From Aequorivita vitellina (GTDB lineage Bacteria; Bacteroidota; Bacteroidia; Flavobacteriales; Flavobacteriaceae), in the NCBI RefSeq assembly GCF_022008365.1, contig NZ_JAIRBA010000001.1, positions 62,001 through 126,000 on the forward strand: 64,000 nucleotides of DNA, given 5' to 3'. The position numbers and the translations under genes were made by a program. The notes below the pieces were generated by a model that saw nothing but the letters and a program-made list of their open reading frames with translations, did not search any database and was not told the origin of the DNA. Below are positions 60,976-64,000 of the stretch, piece by piece. How positions within the stretch are numbered: the first letter of the stretch is position 1; each line of letters opens with the position of its first letter.

Positions 60976-61047
60976 GAGGCATCGAGCGGATTCGAACCGC
61001 TGTAGCAGCTTTTGCAGAGCTGAGCCTAGCCACTCGGCCACGATGCC
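60974..61047 (-). tRNA. tRNA-Cys (GCA)
   Basis: The complement folds as a 74-base tRNA: acceptor GGCATCG/CGATGCC, anticodon stem CAGCT/AGCTG around loop CTGCAAA with anticodon GCA, T-arm with GTTCGAATC, discriminator U73 (diagnostic for tRNA-Cys) and an encoded CCA end. Confidence 0.97.
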
Positions 61048-61141
61048 AAATTCCTTTAAATGCTGGAATCTACTGAGATTTTTCTCAGAATGCCTGCAAA
61101 TGTAAAAAAAATTACCGTAATAACCCTATTTAATAGGCAAA

Positions 61142-61498
61142 TTACCTTTTCCTTTGCATTGTAACGCTTACTTCTGCCACATCGCCACCAATTGGCGGAT
61201 TTCTTTTGGCCACGGTAACTTTCACATCTGTAACCATTTCTATTTTTAAAAGTATGGAATCTATAATCCGTTTTGCAACATGTTCTAAAAGTTTGGCACG
61301 TATCGCCATTTCTTCACGTACAATTTTTTGAACCAATACGTAATCTACGGTATCTTCAAGTTCATCGGTATTGGCGGCATTTTTTAGATCTGCTTTTACA
61401 GAGACATTTACCAAATAATCTGAGCCTATTTTTCCTTCTTCGATTAAACAGCCGTGAAAGGCAAAAATCTTTATGTTTTTTAAACGAATTGTTCCCAT
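61142..61498 (-). CDS. folB: Dihydroneopterin aldolase
   Basis: A 118-residue enzyme of folate synthesis, splitting dihydroneopterin to hydroxymethyl-dihydropterin and glycolaldehyde. It starts MGTIRLKNIKIFAFHGCLIEE with the substrate-binding region and contains DELEDTVDYVLVQKIVREEM and LEHVAKRIIDSI, all typical. Divergent from glnS with -7 elements for both genes in the 107-base gap. Confidence 0.94.
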   Translation of the reverse strand: MGTIRLKNIKIFAFHGCLIEEGKIGSDYLVNVSVKADLKNAANTDELEDTVDYVLVQKIVREEMAIRAKLLEHVAKRIIDSILLKIEMVTDVKVTVAKRNPPIGGDVAEVSVTMQRKR

Positions 61499-61512
61499 GG
61501 AATTAGTTTTCG

Positions 61513-61520
61513 CAAAGATA
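61513..61520 (-). promoter_or_regulatory. -7 element (TATCTTTG) for folB
   Basis: On the complement TATCTTTG fits TAnnTTTG, 14 bases before the folB ATG at 61498, in the folB-glnS divergent promoter region. Confidence 0.58.
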
Positions 61521-61539
61521 CTTTTTTATGTTATTTGGT

Positions 61540-61547
61540 TACCTTTG
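61540..61547 (+). promoter_or_regulatory. -7 element (TACCTTTG) for glnS
   Basis: TACCTTTG fits TAnnTTTG, 58 bases before the glnS ATG at 61606, facing away from the folB element 20 bases to the left. Confidence 0.58.
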
Positions 61548-61605
61548 TAGCACTTAAATTGAACGCAATATATACAAGACAAATTACGTCTTTAAACTAA
61601 AATAT

Positions 61606-63285
61606 ATGACAAACGAAGCCGCGCCGCTTAATTTTATAGAGCACATAATTGAAGAGGATCTTACCAAAGGATATAAAAAAGAAGAATTGTGCTTCCGTTT
61701 TCCACCAGAGCCTAATGGGTATCTTCACATTGGCCATGCCTCCTCCATTTGCCTAAATTTTGGTTTAGGAGAAAAATACAATGCGCCCGTAAACCTTCGT
61801 TTTGACGATACAAACCCGGCAAAAGAAGAGCAGGAATTTGTAGATGCTATAAAACGCGACATTACCTGGTTGGGTTATGAATGGGCTACGGAGTGCTATG
61901 CTTCAGATTATTTTCAACAGTTGTACGATTGGGCCGTTCAACTTATAAAGGAAGGAAAGGCGTATGTAGATTCTCAAACTTCGGAAGCCATTGCAGAACA
62001 GAAAGGCACACCGAATACTCCAGGAAAACCGAGTCCGTTTAGAAATCGCCCAGTTGAAGAAAATTTAGATTTGTTTGAAAAGATGAAAAATGGTGATACC
62101 AAAGAAGGGGAGCACGTGCTTCGGGCAAAAATAAACATGGAATCGCCAAATATGTTAATGCGCGATCCAGTAATGTATCGAACCTTGTTTAAACATCACC
62201 ACCGTACCGGCACGGATTGGAGAATATTCCCTATGTACGATTGGACACACGGCGAAAGCGATTACATTGAGCAAGTATCTCATTCCTTCTGTACGCTTGA
62301 ATTTCTGCCGCATAGAGAGCTTTATGATTGGTTCTTGGACCAAGTAGTCGATGACAATAAATTACGCCCCAAACAGCGCGAATTTGCCCGTAGAAACCTA
62401 AGCCATACTGTAGTGAGTAAACGAAAACTTGCACAATTGGTAAGCAGGGGTGTTGTTACCGGTTGGGACGATCCGCGTATGCCCACTATTTCTGGACTAC
62501 GCCGAAGAGGATATACGCCAGAAGCTATCAAAAATTTTGCAGACAGCATTGGGGTTGGTAAACGTGAAAACTTGATTGATGTTTCGCATTTAGAATTCAA
62601 CGTTCGTGAAGATTTAAACAAAAAAGCACCGCGAATTATGGTGGTCTTAGATCCGGTAAAATTGATTATAGACAATTATCCCGAAGGCAAAACTGAAATG
62701 CTTGAGGCCGAAAATAATCAAGAAGATGAAAGTGCTGGTTTCCGTGAAATTCCATTTTCAAAAGAATTATTAATTGAGCGGGAGGATTTTAAAGAAGAAG
62801 CAAACCGTAAGTTTTTCCGCCTTACTATTGGGAAAGAAGTGCGATTAAAAAATGCCTACATTATAAAAGGTGAAAGTGTCGTTAAGGATTCCGAAGGAAA
62901 TATTACCGCAATACATTGCACCTACGATCCCGATAGCAAGAGTGGAAGTGGTACCGAAGCATCTTTACGCAAAGTAAAGGGAACATTACATTGGGTTTCC
63001 GAGGCACAGGCTCTTCCAGTAGAGGTGCGACTTTACGATCGTCTTTTTACAGTTCCATCACCCGATACAGATAAAGAAAAAGACTTTATGGAATTTATAA
63101 ATCCAGATTCGTTGCAAGTATTAACAGGGTATGCCGAACCAAGCGTAAAGGATTCCAAAACAGAAGATAAATTTCAATTTCAACGTTTGGGATATTTTGT
63201 GGTGGATCGTGATTCAACAGCTGAAAAATTAGTTTTCAATCGAACGGTTCCTTTACGAGATTCTTGGGCTAAATTGAGCGTATAA
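61606..63285 (+). CDS. glnS: Glutaminyl-tRNA synthetase
   Basis: A 559-residue class I synthetase. PNGYLHIGHAS contains the HIGH motif at residues 41-44, and VVSKRKL (269-275) is the KMSKS counterpart. The catalytic core is followed by two beta-barrel anticodon-binding domains (from about 340). Having GlnRS means direct glutamine charging. It has its own promoter and is separated from the YtxH gene by 168 bases. Confidence 0.97.
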   Translation: MTNEAAPLNFIEHIIEEDLTKGYKKEELCFRFPPEPNGYLHIGHASSICLNFGLGEKYNAPVNLRFDDTNPAKEEQEFVDAIKRDITWLGYEWATECYASDYFQQLYDWAVQLIKEGKAYVDSQTSEAIAEQKGTPNTPGKPSPFRNRPVEENLDLFEKMKNGDTKEGEHVLRAKINMESPNMLMRDPVMYRTLFKHHHRTGTDWRIFPMYDWTHGESDYIEQVSHSFCTLEFLPHRELYDWFLDQVVDDNKLRPKQREFARRNLSHTVVSKRKLAQLVSRGVVTGWDDPRMPTISGLRRRGYTPEAIKNFADSIGVGKRENLIDVSHLEFNVREDLNKKAPRIMVVLDPVKLIIDNYPEGKTEMLEAENNQEDESAGFREIPFSKELLIEREDFKEEANRKFFRLTIGKEVRLKNAYIIKGESVVKDSEGNITAIHCTYDPDSKSGSGTEASLRKVKGTLHWVSEAQALPVEVRLYDRLFTVPSPDTDKEKDFMEFINPDSLQVLTGYAEPSVKDSKTEDKFQFQRLGYFVVDRDSTAEKLVFNRTVPLRDSWAKLSV

Positions 63286-63380
63286 TTAACAGTTATTCTA
63301 CAAAATGTTTGCTGTTTTAGGAGAAATTGGCTAGAATTTTCAGTTTTTATGATAAATTTATATGTTGAAAATTAACTATT

Positions 63381-63397
63381 AACCGGTTGTTAACAAC
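63381..63397. promoter_or_regulatory. Overlapping palindromes upstream of the YtxH gene (operator candidate)
   Basis: AACCGGTT (63381-63388) and GTTGTTAACAAC (63386-63397) are both perfect palindromes overlapping by three bases, about 20 bases before the -7 element at 63417. The position suits a repressor or activator site. GTTAACAACAT is also found at 56425. Confidence 0.5.
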
Positions 63398-63416
63398 ATG
63401 CTGAGTAGCCGTTGTA

Positions 63417-63424
63417 TATCTTTG
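63417..63424 (+). promoter_or_regulatory. -7 element (TATCTTTG) for the YtxH-holin genes
   Basis: TATCTTTG fits TAnnTTTG, 29 bases before the YtxH ATG at 63454. Confidence 0.62.
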
Positions 63425-63453
63425 AAATTATTAACTAATTAAACACAGAAAAA

Positions 63454-63831
63454 ATGGCATCAAATACAGGTCAAACATTATTAGCATTAATTACTGGCGC
63501 AGTAATAGGCGCAGGAATTGGAATTCTTTACGCACCAGATAAAGGGTCTAAAACCAGAGATAAATTAAGCAAAGAAGCTAAAAAAGCTCAAAAACAATTA
63601 AACAAACAATATCAAGAAACTACCAGCAATTTGAGTGATCGTGCCCAAAAGGCAAGATTTAGTTTTGAGCAAAAATTAAATGAGACACTTTCTTCCGCAA
63701 GCTATAAAGCAGACGATATTCTTTTAGCTATGGAAGATAAACTTGAAGCGTTAAGAAAACAAAACGCAAAGTTACAAATGGATTCTACTGCAGATCAAAC
63801 TAAAGCAAAGGCCAAAAAAGTAACATCGTAA
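63454..63831 (+). CDS. YtxH-domain protein
   Basis: A 125-residue protein: one glycine-rich membrane helix (LLALITGAVIGAGIGILYAPD, here about residues 9-29), the YtxH hallmark, then a soluble Lys/Gln/Ala-rich coiled coil (SKEAKKAQKQLNKQYQETTS). YtxH proteins are often induced by envelope or general stress. The next gene starts one base after its stop, so the pair is translationally linked. Confidence 0.88.
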   Translation: MASNTGQTLLALITGAVIGAGIGILYAPDKGSKTRDKLSKEAKKAQKQLNKQYQETTSNLSDRAQKARFSFEQKLNETLSSASYKADDILLAMEDKLEALRKQNAKLQMDSTADQTKAKAKKVTS

Positions 63832-63832
63832 T

Positions 63833-64000
63833 ATGGCATTTAGCAGCCTTAAAGAAAGCTTAAATCGCGTCGTTGACAGAGTAGAAGAATTTAGCATTAG
63901 TACGGCAGAGTACTATAAACTCCGCTTGTTTAAATCTACTATGAAAGGGGCAATATCTCTCGTAAACTTGCTTGTTTACGGTAGTTTATCGCTCTTTGTA
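63833..64000 (+). CDS. Holin-X-like membrane protein (YtxH partner), 3' part outside window
   Basis: The first 56 residues are seen; the gene continues past the window edge. It begins MAFSSLKESLNRVVDRVEEF with an amphipathic helix, then STAEYYKLRLFKSTMKG and the start of a membrane helix (ISLVNLLVYGSLSLFV). This layout fits the phage-holin-like (PF07332-type) proteins found behind YtxH genes in Flavobacteria. The name reflects topology, not proven lysis activity. Confidence 0.68.
   Translation, partial: MAFSSLKESLNRVVDRVEEFSISTAEYYKLRLFKSTMKGAISLVNLLVYGSLSLFV

Noticed and set aside
63454-64000. Prophage lysis module
   Set aside because: The holin-like gene follows a YtxH gene in the usual chromosomal pair; no endolysin or phage structural gene is seen.

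Overview
The window is chromosomal DNA from a member of the Flavobacteriia (phylum Bacteroidota), probably a marine or environmental Flavobacteriaceae; genus cannot be fixed from the sequence alone. Evidence: AT-rich DNA, a complete Bat (Bacteroides aerotolerance) operon, a type IX secretion cargo C-terminus, an OMP_b-brl_3-type outer-membrane receptor, GIN-domain and YtxH/holin proteins, rnpA without rpmH beside it, and at least sixteen matches to the Bacteroidota -7 promoter element TAnnTTTG, nearly all placed 15-80 bases before plausible start codons. I see no insertion sequence, prophage, CRISPR array or rRNA operon. Almost everything is core genome.

Layout. 1-3.7 kb: 3'-truncated isoaspartyl peptidase, CAP-domain lipoprotein, 3-hydroxyanthranilate dioxygenase and an antiquitin-type aldehyde dehydrogenase, closed by a strong terminator inside a REP-like inverted repeat. 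3.7-8.5 kb (minus strand): acyl-ACP desaturase, phosphoesterase, T9SS cargo, AlbA_2-domain protein, SDR. 8.8-17.9 kb: moxR, DUF58, a two-membrane-segment DUF4381-like protein, batA, batB, batC, batD, batE, read in one direction. 17.9-28.8 kb: cvpA, the pheS cluster with two small conserved proteins and a lone ABC ATPase, cardiolipin synthase, reductase, FUSC membrane protein, a GreA-like protein, mtgA and an FAD oxidoreductase. 28.8-34 kb: the fatty-acid start block (yceD, rpmF, fabH, accB, accC) and pdxA on the minus strand, with ribE facing the other way. 34-46 kb: CAT-anticodon tRNA, methylmalonyl-CoA epimerase, rbfA, LolC/E-type permease, flavin reductase, dusB, outer-membrane receptor, lepA, small lipoprotein and a Na+/H+ antiporter with an RCK domain. 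46-54 kb: MBL hydrolase, S8 protease, M1 peptidase, rnpA, DUF4349 lipoprotein, S41 protease, fatty-acid hydroxylase: an envelope and proteolysis block. 54-64 kb: small conserved protein, GNAT, CDF transporter, rpiB, then a 616-base AT-rich gap with a perfect DnaA box, a DUF2007 gene, rnr, GIN protein, LysE-type exporter, tRNA-Cys, folB, glnS, and the start of a YtxH-holin pair cut by the window end.

How the genes work together: the Bat block is one envelope complex driven by a MoxR AAA+ ATPase; yceD-rpmF-fabH-accBC couples ribosome assembly with the first steps of fatty-acid synthesis; S8, M1 and S41 proteins form a run of exported peptidases. No clearly new multi-gene system is visible. The most worthwhile leads are non-coding: a 14-bp perfect inverted repeat touching the start codon of the dioxygenase gene, a heptanucleotide tandem repeat in the signal-peptide codons of a Bat-operon gene, a possible replication origin between rpiB and rnr, a pair of 10-bp direct repeats before the outer-membrane receptor, overlapping palindromes before the YtxH gene, and several families of palindromic intergenic repeats.
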